Positions 11,350-21,200 of a stretch of 64,000 nt of DNA are shown here, piece after piece; position 1 is the first letter of the stretch; each line of letters begins with the position of its first letter. The notes under the pieces were generated by a model. That model ran no database searches, had not been told where the DNA came from, and saw only the letters and a program-made list of their open reading frames with translations. This DNA comes from Mycobacterium lehmannii. Its GTDB lineage: Bacteria; Actinomycetota; Actinomycetes; Mycobacteriales; Mycobacteriaceae. The stretch covers positions 1 through 64,000 of the forward strand of contig NZ_NKCN01000014.1 in NCBI RefSeq assembly GCF_002245535.1, read 5' to 3'. The position numbers and the translations under genes were made by a program.

Positions 11350-11940
11350 TCAGTGCTGCTCGTACACCTTCGGGTCCAGCGTGCCGATGTAGTCGAGGTC
11401 GCGATAGCGCTCGGCGTAGTCCAGGCCGTAGCCGACGACGAACTCGTTGGGGATGTCGAATCCGACGTGCGCGATCTCGACGTCGGCGCGCACCGCGTCG
11501 GGTTTGCGCAGCAGCGCGCACACCCGCAGCGAGCGGGGGTGGCGGGTGGCGAGGTTGCGCAGCAACCACGACAGGGTCAGCCCGGAGTCGACGATGTCCT
11601 CGACGATCAGCACGTCGCGGCCGTTGATGTCGCGGTCGAGGTCTTTGAGGATGCGCACCACACCGGACGACGACGTCGACGAACCGTAGGAGCTGACCGC
11701 CATGAACTCCAGCTGCGTCGGCAGCGGGATCGCGCGCGCCAGGTCCGTGACGAAGAAGACCGCGCCCTTGAGCACGGTCACCAGCAGGAGATCTTGGCCG
11801 TTTTCGGCGACGGTGTCGCGGTACTCCTCGCCGATCAGGGCGCCGAGCTCGGCGATCTTCGCCTGGATCTCGTCGGACGACAGCAGCACCGACTTGATGT
11901 CACCGGTATACAAATCGGCGGATCGCTCAGGCACGGGCAC
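11350..11940 (-). CDS. hpt: hypoxanthine-guanine phosphoribosyltransferase
   Basis: Hpt salvages hypoxanthine and guanine with PRPP to give IMP and GMP. The protein has 196 residues with the PRPP loop [14 protein letters not shown], the early LKGAVFF segment, and the metal and purine site near the C-terminus ([16 protein letters not shown]). The start GTG at 11940 overlaps tilS by 14 nt; GTG at 11934 is an alternative. The tilS-hpt order is conserved widely in bacteria, often next to ftsH, which is also in this window. Confidence 0.95.
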   Translation of the reverse strand: MPVPERSADLYTGDIKSVLLSSDEIQAKIAELGALIGEEYRDTVAENGQDLLLVTVLKGAVFFVTDLARAIPLPTQLEFMAVSSYGSSTSSSGVVRILKDLDRDINGRDVLIVEDIVDSGLTLSWLLRNLATRHPRSLRVCALLRKPDAVRADVEIAHVGFDIPNEFVVGYGLDYAERYRDLDYIGTLDPKVYEQH

Positions 11941-12913
11941 AGTTTTTCATGGTTCGCACCGGCTCCGTGTGCAGGGTCAGCATGCCGTCGCGGCGGCCCG
12001 CGATCAGCCGTCGCTCGCGCAGGGGGGATCCGACCGCGACCCCGCCCTGGCCTCGCCACGCCGTGACGAGGGCGTCGACGGCGCGGATCTGCTTGTCGGT
12101 CAGTCCGGCGGCACCGCCATCCAGGAGCCATCGACGAATCACCCTGCGCCGCAGTGCTTCTGGGAGAAGGGCGAGCTCGGCGCCGTCGAGCGCATCGTCG
12201 CGGCGCAGCCTGGTCAGTGCGCGGTCGGCCAGCTCGTCGAGGGTGTCGGTGTCGGCGCGCAACGCGCCTGCGGTGCGGGCCAACGCCTCGGCGACGCCTC
12301 CGCCGAGAACGTCTTCGAGCAGAGGTAGCACCTCCTCACGCAGGCGAACCCTGGTGAACCTGCGGTCCGCGTTGTGCGGGTCCTGCCACGGCGACAGACC
12401 GAGCTCGTCGCACGCCGCCTCCGTCGCCGCCCGCCGCACACCGAGCAGGGGCCTGCCCCACGGCGGGTCCCACGGCCGCATGCCTGCGATCGACCGCGGC
12501 CCGGAACCGCGGCCCAAACCCAGCAGCACCGTCTCGGCCTGGTCGTCCAGCGTGTGGCCCAGTAGCACGGGCATCCCGTCCCTCGCCGCGTCCAACGCGC
12601 GGTATCGCGCGGTGCGCGCGGCGGCTTCGGGACCCCCCACCGTACCGATGTCGACGGTGATCACCTGCGCTGCAACGCATCCCACTGACAGACCGTGTTT
12701 CCGCGCGTTCTCCGCCACGGCGGCGGAGTCCGGCTGCAACTGATGGTCGACGATCAGGGCGGTGGTCGGTTTGAGCCGCGCCGCGACCGCGGTCAATGCC
12801 AGCGAGTCGGGGCCTCCAGACAGTGCGACGCACCAGCGGTCGCCGACCCCGAAGTCGCGGTCGAACGCCTCGACCGCCGCCCGAAGCCCGGCTACAGCAC
12901 CCTGTCGATCCAT
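11927..12913 (-). CDS. tilS: tRNA(Ile)-lysidine synthetase
   Basis: TilS adds lysine to C34 of tRNA-Ile(CAU) so that it reads AUA. The protein has 328 residues with the PP-loop SGGPDS near residue 33 and the segment [20 protein letters not shown] that completes the adenylation site. It is of the short actinobacterial type. ATG at 12913 overlaps the upstream metalloprotease gene by 22 nt; an earlier frame start would lie much deeper inside that gene. Confidence 0.92.
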   Translation of the reverse strand: MDRQGAVAGLRAAVEAFDRDFGVGDRWCVALSGGPDSLALTAVAARLKPTTALIVDHQLQPDSAAVAENARKHGLSVGCVAAQVITVDIGTVGGPEAAARTARYRALDAARDGMPVLLGHTLDDQAETVLLGLGRGSGPRSIAGMRPWDPPWGRPLLGVRRAATEAACDELGLSPWQDPHNADRRFTRVRLREEVLPLLEDVLGGGVAEALARTAGALRADTDTLDELADRALTRLRRDDALDGAELALLPEALRRRVIRRWLLDGGAAGLTDKQIRAVDALVTAWRGQGGVAVGSPLRERRLIAGRRDGMLTLHTEPVRTMKNCARA

Positions 12914-13953
12914 CGTTGAGGCTCGTCGATTTCGGTTGGCAGAGGCAATGTTTCGGGTCCCGTCCACACGGCATTGAACCGGTCCATGCCGACAGCGGAC
13001 ACCACGTGGTCCACGAACGCCTTGCCGCGGGTGTACTGGCTGAGCTTGGCGTCGATGCCCAGTAGCATCCGCACCACCCGCTGCAACGGCGACTGTTTGC
13101 GCTGACGTCGCTCGTCGAACCGCTTGCGGATCGTGGCGACCGACGGCACCACAGCGGGACCGACGGCGTCCATCACGTGGTCCGCGTGGCCTTCCAGCAG
13201 CGTGCCGAGCACGAGCAGTTTGTCGAGGGCCTCACGCTGAGGTTCGGACTGCACCGCCCGCAACAGCCCGATCATCCCATTCGAATTGACATCTGCCACA
13301 CCGCCGTTCGCCTCGTCGCGGCGGCTGCGCACGAACGAGGCGAGCCTGGAGACCATCTCGGTGATGTCTTCGGAGCTTTCCTCGGTGAGCACGGCGAGTG
13401 CACCGGACATGTGTTCGGCAAGCCACGGGTTGGCGCGGAACTGCACCCGGTGGGTGACCTCGTGCAGGCAGACCCACAGCCGGAAGTCGTAGGGCTGCAC
13501 CTGCAACTGGCGCTCAACGGCGATCACGTTCGGGTAGATCAGCAGCAGTTCGCCACCGCCGGGGCCGAACGGGTCGTACTGGCCGAGGATGCCCGAGGAG
13601 ATGAACGCCAGCACCGCTCCGGTCTGCGCACCCGTGATGCGCCCGCTGATGGCACCTGCCGGCTTGTCCGATCCGCCCGTCATCATGCGCATGGACCGGG
13701 TGGCCGCGCGAATCCACTGGGGGCGGTCCACGATTCGCGCCTCGGGGATCTCACCGCCTTCGGTCATACCGGTGACCTCGCGCACCGGCAGTTCGGCGGA
13801 GCGCGACGCCGCGGCCAACTGCTCGATCACCTGCTTGCGCGTGTAGTCGGTCGACGCCGGGCCGGGCCGGGCGAGCTTCTCCCCCACGGCGGCGGCGAAG
13901 TCCCAGTCGACGGCGCGACCGACCGACAGCGAGGACTTGGTCGAGGGGCTCAC
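12892..13953 (-). CDS. zinc-dependent metalloprotease, DUF2342 family (Rv3626c-type)
   Basis: This 353-residue protein carries the zincin motif HEVTH in the middle, followed by RVQFRANPWLAEHM. The family appears in genome annotations as coenzyme F420 biosynthesis-associated, but no function is established. No signal peptide is visible. The start GTG at 13953 overlaps the dacB stop as GTGA; another GTG lies three codons upstream. The dacB-protease-tilS-hpt order matches M. tuberculosis. Confidence 0.85.
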   Translation of the reverse strand: MSPSTKSSLSVGRAVDWDFAAAVGEKLARPGPASTDYTRKQVIEQLAAASRSAELPVREVTGMTEGGEIPEARIVDRPQWIRAATRSMRMMTGGSDKPAGAISGRITGAQTGAVLAFISSGILGQYDPFGPGGGELLLIYPNVIAVERQLQVQPYDFRLWVCLHEVTHRVQFRANPWLAEHMSGALAVLTEESSEDITEMVSRLASFVRSRRDEANGGVADVNSNGMIGLLRAVQSEPQREALDKLLVLGTLLEGHADHVMDAVGPAVVPSVATIRKRFDERRQRKQSPLQRVVRMLLGIDAKLSQYTRGKAFVDHVVSAVGMDRFNAVWTGPETLPLPTEIDEPQRWIDRVL

Positions 13954-15323
13954 GCGCTGCACCCGCAGGCTCGCAGAGTGGCGGCCACGTTGTCGAGCGC
14001 GATGCGTCCGGTCGGGCCTGCGTTGTTGGAGATCAGCGCGAACGTGAGCACCCGTCCGTCCTCGTCGGTGACGATGCCCGACAGCGAATTGGTGCCGGTC
14101 AGCGAGCCGGTCTTGGCCCGCAGAAAGCCGGCCGAATCCTTGTGCGGCCCTTCGAGATAACGGTTGGACAGGGTGCCGCTGCCGCCGGCCACCGGCAGCA
14201 GGTCGACCAGCGGTCGCAACGCCGGATGCTCGTCACCGGCCGCGGCTTGGGCCACCTCGTCGAGCGTCTTCGCGGTGAGCCGGTCGTCGACCGACAGCCC
14301 GCTGGAGTCGAGCAGCCGCGCCCCGGCCGTGTCGATGCCGGCGTCGGCGAGCGCGCTCAGCGTCGCGCGCGTCGCGCCGTCGAAACTCTGCGGCCGGTTC
14401 GCCTGCGCGGCGACCTCGCGGCCGATCGCCTCGGCCATCACGTTGTCTGAGGCGTACATCATGTCGCGTAGCCGCGAGATCAGCGGCGGCGACTCGACAG
14501 CGGCGATCTCCTCACCGCTGGCCGCGCCCGGCAGCACGGTCACCGTCGCCGGGTCGACCTTCAACGCCACCGCCAGCGCTCGCCCGGCATCCAGCGCCGG
14601 CGTGTGCGAACGCACCGAGTCGTAGCTCACCGGCTGGGTGCGGCCGCCGTCGAGCATCACCGACTCCATCGGCGCGATGTCGCCGTAGTCGATGTCGAGC
14701 GGATCCCAGCCCGGCGCCAGCGTCGGTCCGCTGTAGGTGCTGACGTCGACCGCCACCCGGGTGACCTCCATACCGCTGCCGCGGACCTGCTCGGCCAGGT
14801 CGCTGATGCGTGCCGCGTCGCGGTACCAGGTGTCCTCACCGGGCGGTGCCGCCGACAGCGTCGGATCTCCGCCACCTTTGAGCACCACCACCCCGGGCTG
14901 GCTGCCGCGCAGCACGCGGGTGGTGAGCCGCGCGTCGCGGTCCAGCGTCAGCAGCGCGGCCGCGGCCGTCAGCGACTTGTTGGTCGACGCCGGCTGCATC
15001 GGCATGTCGGGCCGTTGCGCCCACAACTCGGCCCCGGTCAGCGCGTCGGTGACCCGGCCGGTGAGGTCGCCGAGGTTCGGGTCGGCCAGTACGGGCGCGA
15101 GCTTTGCGGCCAGCCGGTCCGGGACAGGCTTGGGCGCCGAGTCGGCGACCGGCACGACACCGGGGTTCGCGGTCGCGGCCGGCGGCGTCGGCTTCCCCGC
15201 CGAGGCTTCGGTCGACCGACCTGTGGTGAGCATCGCGGCCACCGCCACGACCACGGCAACCAGCAGCAAAACCGCCACCGAAACCGCCACGTGCGTGGAT
15301 CGCCGCCACTGACTGGGCCGCAT
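13950..15323 (-). CDS. dacB: D-alanyl-D-alanine carboxypeptidase/endopeptidase, PBP4 class
   Basis: This penicillin-binding protein trims peptidoglycan stem peptides and cross-links outside the membrane. Of 457 residues, the first 30 or so hold a membrane anchor or signal helix, followed by a Pro/Ala linker. Catalytic motifs are SxxK in PASTNKS, SDN in YASDNVMAE and KTG in RAKTGSLTG. The ATG at 15323 sits just after AGGAGGG; TTG at 15338 is possible but would place that ribosome site inside the gene. It is divergent from ppa. Confidence 0.92.
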   Translation of the reverse strand: MRPSQWRRSTHVAVSVAVLLLVAVVVAVAAMLTTGRSTEASAGKPTPPAATANPGVVPVADSAPKPVPDRLAAKLAPVLADPNLGDLTGRVTDALTGAELWAQRPDMPMQPASTNKSLTAAAALLTLDRDARLTTRVLRGSQPGVVVLKGGGDPTLSAAPPGEDTWYRDAARISDLAEQVRGSGMEVTRVAVDVSTYSGPTLAPGWDPLDIDYGDIAPMESVMLDGGRTQPVSYDSVRSHTPALDAGRALAVALKVDPATVTVLPGAASGEEIAAVESPPLISRLRDMMYASDNVMAEAIGREVAAQANRPQSFDGATRATLSALADAGIDTAGARLLDSSGLSVDDRLTAKTLDEVAQAAAGDEHPALRPLVDLLPVAGGSGTLSNRYLEGPHKDSAGFLRAKTGSLTGTNSLSGIVTDEDGRVLTFALISNNAGPTGRIALDNVAATLRACGCSA

Positions 15324-15437
15324 AACCCTCCTGCTCAACCTGGACCGCCCCCGTACAGCAGCGTATCCCTCGATTAATGTTGACCCGCGTTATCACCGGA
15401 TGACCCAGACCAGAGCACAGGGCAAGGAGCCGCGGCC

Positions 15438-15923
15438 GTGCAGTTCGAGGTAGTGATTGAGATCCCCAAGGGTTCCCGCAACAAGTACGAGGTGGACCAC
15501 GAGAGCGGCCGGGTGAAGCTGGACCGCTACCTGTACACGTCTATGGCCTACCCGACCGACTACGGGTTCTTCGAGGACACCCTCGGTGAGGACGGCGACC
15601 CGCTGGACGCCCTGGTACTGCTGCCCGAATCCGTGTTCCCCGGCTGCATCGTCGATGTCCGTCCGGTGGCGATGTTCCGGATGACCGACGAGGCCGGCGG
15701 CGACGACAAGGTTCTGTGTGTGCCTGCCGACGACCCGCGCTGGGAGCACATCCAGGACCTCGGCGACGTGCCTTCCTATGAGCTCGAGGCGATCAAGCAC
15801 TTCTTCGTGCACTACAAGGATCTCGAACCGGGCAAGTATGTGAAGGCCGCCGACTGGGTCGGTCGCGCCGAGGCCGAGGCCGAGGTCCAGGCGTCGGTCG
15901 AGCGGTTCCAGAAGGACCACTGA
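15438..15923 (+). CDS. ppa: inorganic pyrophosphatase
   Basis: Ppa hydrolyses pyrophosphate and pulls biosynthetic reactions forward. The protein has 161 residues of the family I hexameric type. Metal-binding Asp residues lie in [11 protein letters not shown], and other family segments are KYEVDHESG and YPTDYGF. GTG at 15438 is preceded by AAGGAG at a good distance. It is followed by an intrinsic terminator. Confidence 0.96.
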   Translation: MQFEVVIEIPKGSRNKYEVDHESGRVKLDRYLYTSMAYPTDYGFFEDTLGEDGDPLDALVLLPESVFPGCIVDVRPVAMFRMTDEAGGDDKVLCVPADDPRWEHIQDLGDVPSYELEAIKHFFVHYKDLEPGKYVKAADWVGRAEAEAEVQASVERFQKDH

Positions 15924-15950
15924 GCCCGATTTACGGGCGCGCTGATTTTT
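15924..15950 (+). terminator. intrinsic terminator after ppa
   Basis: The stem GCCCG/CGGGC with an ATTTA loop (15924-15938) is followed a few bases later by a T5 run at 15946-15950. This is one of the few hairpins in the window with a T-tract. Confidence 0.6.
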
Positions 15951-16006
15951 CCTCGCCGTAACACGACGTAACCGGGACGTTCTCCCCGCGGTCGATCATT
16001 GCTGTC

Positions 16007-16528
16007 GTGTTGATGCATCAGGGGATCGGCCTCGAAGCGTTCAACGCCATGCCGATGCGCAGGGCCGTACACGCCGTGTACGAATGCTGCTACAGCGTGC
16101 CGCTGGCCGCCGATCTGGCGCGCGGGCGGCCGTACGCCGACCACGACTCGCTGTTCCGGGAAGCCGATGCGCTGCTGTTCAGCCTCGGCGAGGACTCCAT
16201 CGACACCATCCTGCAGGCCTACCCGGACGTCGGGCGGCGACCGGGCAGCGAGAAGTCGGCCGCTGAGCAGTGCGCGATCTGGTGCGACCAACCCGTGTTG
16301 ATGGAACGCCTGAGTCAGGCGTCGAAGCAATACCTCGAGCACTTCGGCTTCGGGTTCGTGATGTTCGTCAACGGCTTCGACGCGGGGCGGGTGCTCGCGG
16401 CGATTCTCGACCGGATGCACAACGACATCGAGACCGAGCGCAAGGTCGTCCGCAACGAGTTGGCCCGCATCAATCGCACCCGGCTCGAACGCATGCTGGG
16501 TCCCGAAGGCGGCTATGACAACTGGTGA
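16007..16528 (+). CDS. OHCU-decarboxylase-like protein, catalytic His replaced
   Basis: The 173-residue protein has the pattern of 2-oxo-4-hydroxy-4-carboxy-5-ureidoimidazoline decarboxylase (last step of urate to allantoin). Visible segments are GLEAFNAMP, YECCYS, SAAEQ and the C-terminal FGFGFVMFVNG followed by ELARINRTRLERML. The usual active-site AHP is AYP here (LQAYPDVG), so the catalytic His appears to be Tyr. The nearby Glu is kept. No urate oxidase or HIU hydrolase gene is beside it. ATG at 16013 is an alternative start. It may have a changed activity. Confidence 0.7.
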   Translation: MLMHQGIGLEAFNAMPMRRAVHAVYECCYSVPLAADLARGRPYADHDSLFREADALLFSLGEDSIDTILQAYPDVGRRPGSEKSAAEQCAIWCDQPVLMERLSQASKQYLEHFGFGFVMFVNGFDAGRVLAAILDRMHNDIETERKVVRNELARINRTRLERMLGPEGGYDNW

Positions 16529-16557
16529 CGCCGGACCCCTGAGCCGCCGAGCGCCGG

Positions 16558-16947
16558 CTACGACGCCTGCGCCTGACCGCGTAGTTCGAGGCTTCGCAGC
16601 ACTGCGCGGCCCAGCGCGTGCACGTCCTCACGCGGCGACACGGGCACGAGCGTGACGCCGTCGGCGACGCCAGCCGATTCGATGTCGGCGATCAGGCCGG
16701 CGAGACCGTCGACGGTGCCTGCGTAGCGCACGCCGCCAGCCGGTTCCAAAACGTCGCGCACGGACCGGAAGTCGGCTGCGACGGCGACCGTGACGTCAAG
16801 GATGACCGCGATGTCGCCGTCGGCCCGCACCCGGGCGCGGACCCGCCGCGCGTGTTGCAGGTCCTTGGCCGCGACGCGGACGGGCGGTTGGCCACCGTCG
16901 GTCAGTTCATCCCAGATGTCCGGGGTCTCGGTCACAAAGAGGCGCAC
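16558..16947 (-). CDS. small protein resembling the C-terminus of LLM-class flavin oxidoreductases
   Basis: This 129-residue protein has no signal peptide or membrane helix. Its second half (AGTVDGLAGLIADIESAG, then GVTLVPVSP) reads like the C-terminal barrel segment of NtaA-type luciferase-like monooxygenases, where GTP-VADQI and FNLMPP occur. The N-terminal flavin-binding part is missing. It may be a conserved stand-alone domain or a remnant. It lies alone between the OHCU-like gene and terC. Confidence 0.6.
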   Translation of the reverse strand: MRLFVTETPDIWDELTDGGQPPVRVAAKDLQHARRVRARVRADGDIAVILDVTVAVAADFRSVRDVLEPAGGVRYAGTVDGLAGLIADIESAGVADGVTLVPVSPREDVHALGRAVLRSLELRGQAQAS

Positions 16948-16991
16948 CCGGCAAGGCTAGGAGACTGCTCGCGGCGGGCCGAGCGTTGTGC

Positions 16992-17996
16992 TCAGCGCGA
17001 ATCCAATTTCGAACTGTCGTTGGCCGCGTTCTTCACATCGTGCACCCGGGTCTTGTAGAGGCTCGCCGCGGTAGTGATGAGCAACGTCACGATGATCACG
17101 CCCAGCGACAGCAGGGTCGGGATCTCGGGCACCGGGACGTGCTCACCGCCGTTGATGAACGGCACCTCGTTCTCGTGCAAGGCGTGCAGGAGCAGCTTGA
17201 CGCCGATGAAGCCCAGGATGAAGGCCAGGCCCTGCGACAGGTACACCAGCCGTTTGAGCAGGTCGCCCAGCAGGAAGTAGAGCTGACGCAAACCCATCAA
17301 CGCGAACACGTTGGCGGTGAATACCAGGTACGGCTCCTGGGTGAGCCCGTAGATGGCCGGGATCGAGTCGAGCGCGAAGATCAGGTCCGTGGTGCCCAAC
17401 GCCACGATGACGAGGAACATCGGCGTCATCAACCGCTTGCCGTTCTCCTTCACCCATAGCTTCAGGCCGTCCCACTTGTCGGTCATGCTCAGGTGGTTGC
17501 GGGCGAACCTGACCACGATGTTGTCGCCGTCGTCTTCGTGGTCGGTGTCGCGGGCGAGATTGATGGCCGTGTAGATGAGGAACGCAGCGAAGATGTAGAA
17601 GACCCACGAGAACTGGTTGATGGCCACGGCGCCGAGCGCGATGAAGATGCCGCGGAAGATCAGCGCCAGGATGATGCCGACGAGAAGCGCCTGCTGCTGA
17701 TACTTCCGGGGCACATTGAAGCTGGCCATGATGATCAGGAAGACGAACAGGTTGTCCACCGACAAGCTGTACTCGGTGAGCCAGCCCGCGAAGAACTCGA
17801 CGCCGTACTGGCTGCCATGGAAGAACCAGGTCCAGATCCCGAAGGCGATCGCCAGGCTGACGTAGATTGTCAGCGCGGTCCCGGTCTCCCGCTTCGACGG
17901 TTCGTGCGGCCGGCGGCCGATCACGATGACGTCGAACAGCAGGATGGCCATCGTCACGCTCAGCGTGATGATCCATTCGAGAGTGGAAACGTTCAC
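16992..17996 (-). CDS. TerC/Alx family integral membrane metal transporter
   Basis: This 334-residue protein has about eight to nine membrane helices. TerC-family acidic motifs lie in membrane segments: SLSVDNLFVF near residue 80 and TDLIFALDSIPAI near residue 205. Family members are linked to manganese or tellurite handling, often as Mn2+ exporters. The start is GTG at 17996, with GGAGG at 18005-18001. The ribosome site lies in a hairpin that belongs to an upstream riboswitch-like leader, so translation is probably metal-controlled. Confidence 0.9.
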   Translation of the reverse strand: MNVSTLEWIITLSVTMAILLFDVIVIGRRPHEPSKRETGTALTIYVSLAIAFGIWTWFFHGSQYGVEFFAGWLTEYSLSVDNLFVFLIIMASFNVPRKYQQQALLVGIILALIFRGIFIALGAVAINQFSWVFYIFAAFLIYTAINLARDTDHEDDGDNIVVRFARNHLSMTDKWDGLKLWVKENGKRLMTPMFLVIVALGTTDLIFALDSIPAIYGLTQEPYLVFTANVFALMGLRQLYFLLGDLLKRLVYLSQGLAFILGFIGVKLLLHALHENEVPFINGGEHVPVPEIPTLLSLGVIIVTLLITTAASLYKTRVHDVKNAANDSSKLDSR

Positions 17997-18000
17997 TTAA

Positions 18001-18127
18001 CCTCCGGTCGTCAAAACGCCGGAGGTCTCTTCCACCGCCACGGTCAAACGTGTCGGCCCGCAGCACCGGTCGTCCGATGACGGCCGACGTGATGACGACA
18101 CCGCGGCGAAGGAATACTCCCCTCCGC
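18001..18127 (-). promoter_or_regulatory. yybP-ykoY-like (Mn2+) riboswitch controlling terC translation
   Basis: Read toward terC, the leader has the yybP-ykoY signatures GGGGAGTA (18122-18115), GTCATCA (18096-18090) and a terminal GAGACCT (18029-18023). The closing helix P1 pairs CGGAGG (18126-18121) with CCTCCG (18025-18020). The same CCTCCGG can instead pair with CCGGAGG (18007-18001), which contains the terC ribosome site. The two pairings exclude each other, so a ligand-stabilised P1 would free the site, giving a translational ON switch. The class assignment is from remembered consensus and was not tested with a covariance model. Confidence 0.7.
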
Positions 18128-18272
18128 AGGCGATTCTGCCAGGTACTGGCGAATGACCGGTAGCGGGGAAAGTCAAACCTCCGCCGCGCCCCTTTTCGGT
18201 GCTCGGCGGCCAGTGTCGCAATCGTGATCGCGACGCCGCGTGCGGCTCGGGCGGCACCGGGGGTGGGCTGAG

Positions 18273-18278
18273 TAGCTT
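18273..18278 (+). promoter_or_regulatory. -10 element TAGCTT for the synthase operon (leaderless)
   Basis: TAGCTT ends 7 nt before the GTG at 18286 and fits leaderless transcription of the synthase-peptidase-flippase operon. The 18128-18272 stretch between it and the terC riboswitch holds no gene. TTGACT, reading toward terC near 18173, could be the -35 of the riboswitch promoter. Confidence 0.45.
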
Positions 18279-18285
18279 TGTAGCC

Positions 18286-21200
18286 GTGACTGGGGAGTTG
18301 CGGCAGGAGATCCCACCTCAATATCTGTTGTCCCCGCTCGCGCCGGAGCCGCGAACGCTCATCGACATCCTCTATGAGACCGCGAAGCGCTTCCCGGAGG
18401 CGCCCGCGATCGACGACGGCGACGTCCAGCTCACGTACGCCGAACTGATCACCGACATCGAGGACAGCGTCGCTTGGCTCGCCGCGCGGGGCATCGGCCG
18501 CGGCGACCGGATCGGGATCCGGATGCCGTCGGGAAGCTACGCGCTCTACGTCGCGATCCTCTCCGTGTTGGCCACCGGCGCCGCTTATGTACCCGTGGAC
18601 GCGGACGACCCCGAAGAACGGGCTGAGCTGGTGTTCACCGAGGCCGACGTGGTGGCGGTCATCACCGAAGCCGGCCTGTCGCGCGGGCCGGGGTCTTCGC
18701 GGGGTTGGCGGGCCGCGTCGCCTCTGGGCCGCGACGATGCGTGGATCATTTTCACGTCCGGCTCCACCGGCACACCGAAGGGCGTGGCAGTCACCCACCG
18801 CAGCGCAGCCGCGTTCGTCGACGCTGAGGCGCAATTGTTCGTTCAGGACAGTCCGATCGGACCGGGCGACCGGGTGCTGGCCGGTTTGTCGGTGGCCTTC
18901 GACGCGTCGTGCGAAGAGATGTGGCTGGCGTGGCGCCACGGCGCCTGCCTGGTGCCCGCGCCGCGGTCGATGGTGCGCAGCGGTATGGACCTCGGGCCGT
19001 GGCTGGTGGCCCGCGACATCACGGTGGTGTCGACGGTGCCGACGCTTGCCGCGTTGTGGCCCGCCGAGGCGCTCGAGGCGGTGCGGCTGCTGATCTTCGG
19101 CGGCGAAGCCTGCCCACCCGAGTTGGCCGACCGGCTCGCTGTCGAGGGCCGGGAGGTCTGGAACACCTACGGGCCGACGGAGGCGACCGTGGTGGCGTGC
19201 GCCGCCCGGCTGTCGGGAGGTGGCCCGGTGGCCATCGGCTTGCCGCTGCTCGGGTGGGACCTGGCGGTGGTCGACTCCGAAGGCGAGGCGGTGCCCTACG
19301 GCGCCGTCGGCGAGCTGGTCATCGGCGGCGTGGGGCTGGCGCGCTACCTCGACCCGGAGAAGGACGCGGAGAAGTACGCGGCGATGCCGACCCTCGGGTG
19401 GAAGCGCGCGTACCGCAGCGGGGACCTGGTGCGGCTGGAATCCGACGGGCTCTACTTCGTGGGCCGCGCCGACGACCAGGTCAAGGTCGGCGGGCGGCGC
19501 ATCGAACTCGGCGAGGTCGACACCGCGCTCGTCAACCTGCCCGGGGTGAGCGGCGGCGCGGCAGCGGTCCGTCGCACGGCCGGTGGCACACCGCTGTTGG
19601 TCGGCTACATCGCCAGCGCAGATCCTATGTTCGACCTGCCCAAGGCGCGGGTGTCGCTGAACGAGACGTTGCCCGCGGCGCTGGTCCCCCGGCTGGTCCT
19701 GGTCGACGAACTCCCGACCCGCACCTCGGGCAAGGTCGACCGCGACGCGCTGCCGTGGCCGGTCGACGTCGGCGACGACGACGGCGCCGGGCTGACGGGG
19801 ACGATGGGCTGGCTCGCCGGCCTGTGGCGCGACGTGCTCGCCGCGCCGGTCGACGGTCCCGAAGCCGACTTCTTCGCGCTCGGTGGCGGCTCGCTGTCGG
19901 CAGCGCAACTGGTCGCCGCCCTGCGTCGGCGCCACCCGCAGGTCACGGTTGCCGACCTGTACGACCACCCGCGGCTCGGGTCGCTCGCGGGTTTCCTCGA
20001 CGAGCTCGATCCGCCGCCGCAGGTGCATCCGCGCACGGTGAAGCCGACGTCGCGCATGACGCAGGCCGTGCAGGTGGCGTTGTCACTGCCGCTGGCCACG
20101 CTGACCGGACTGCAGTGGGTGGTGTGGCTGGCGTTGGCCAACAACGTCCTTGCCGGGTTCGTCCCCTGGACCGCACCGCTGAACTGGTGGTGGGTCGGCT
20201 TGGGTTTCGTCCTGTTCGTCACCCCGCTGGGCCGGATGAGCATCGCGGCGCTGTGCGCCCGCCTTCTCCTCGACGGGTTGGCGCCGGGCACCTACCGGCG
20301 AGGCGGGTCCGAGCACCTGCGGGTGTGGCTCGCCGAACGGCTCGCCGAGGCCAGCGGCGCCGAAAACCTCGCGGGCGCACCATGGTTGGTGTACTACGCC
20401 CGCGCACTGGGCAACAAGGTCGGCAAGGGCGTGGATCTGCACTCCACACCCCCGGTGACCGGCATGCTCAAGCTCGGGCACCGAAGTTCGGTCGAGCCCG
20501 AAGTCGACCTGTCCGGCCACTGGATCGACGGCGACCTCTTCCACGTCGGGCCGATCACCGTCGGCAACGACGCGACGATCGGCGCACGTACGACACTGCT
20601 GCCCGGTGCCGTCGTCGGCAAGAACGCCGATGTGGCCCCCGGTTCCGGCGTCGTCGGCAAGGTGAAGAACGGCCAGTACTGGAAGGGTTCACCCGCGGTG
20701 AAGTCCGGCAAGGCCCGTCACCCCTGGCCCGAACACCGCCCGCCGCGGGCGCCGGTATGGGTGGCGGTCTACGGCGTCTCCTCGATCGTTCTCGGAGGAC
20801 TGCCGTTGCTCGCGATCGCGGCCGGGCTGGCCGTGATCGGATACGGTGTGCGCGAGACGAATTCGGTGGTGGACGCGATCGCCCCCGCGGCGCTGTGGAC
20901 TCCGGTCGCGACACTGGCCGCCGCACTCATATACGCGGCGCTGACGGTGGTCGGGGTGCGGCTGCTCTCGCTGGGGCTGCGCGAGGGGTATCACCCGGTG
21001 CGCAGCCGCACGGGGTGGCAGATCTGGACCACCGAACGGCTGATGGATGCCGCGCGCACCTACCTGTTCCCGATCTACGCAAGCCTGCTTACCCCGTCGT
21101 GGCTGCGGGTGCTCGGCGCCAACGTCGGTCGCGGAACCGAAATTTCGACCGCACTGTTGACACCCAAGTTCACCGTCGTCGAGGACGGCGCCTTCCTCGC

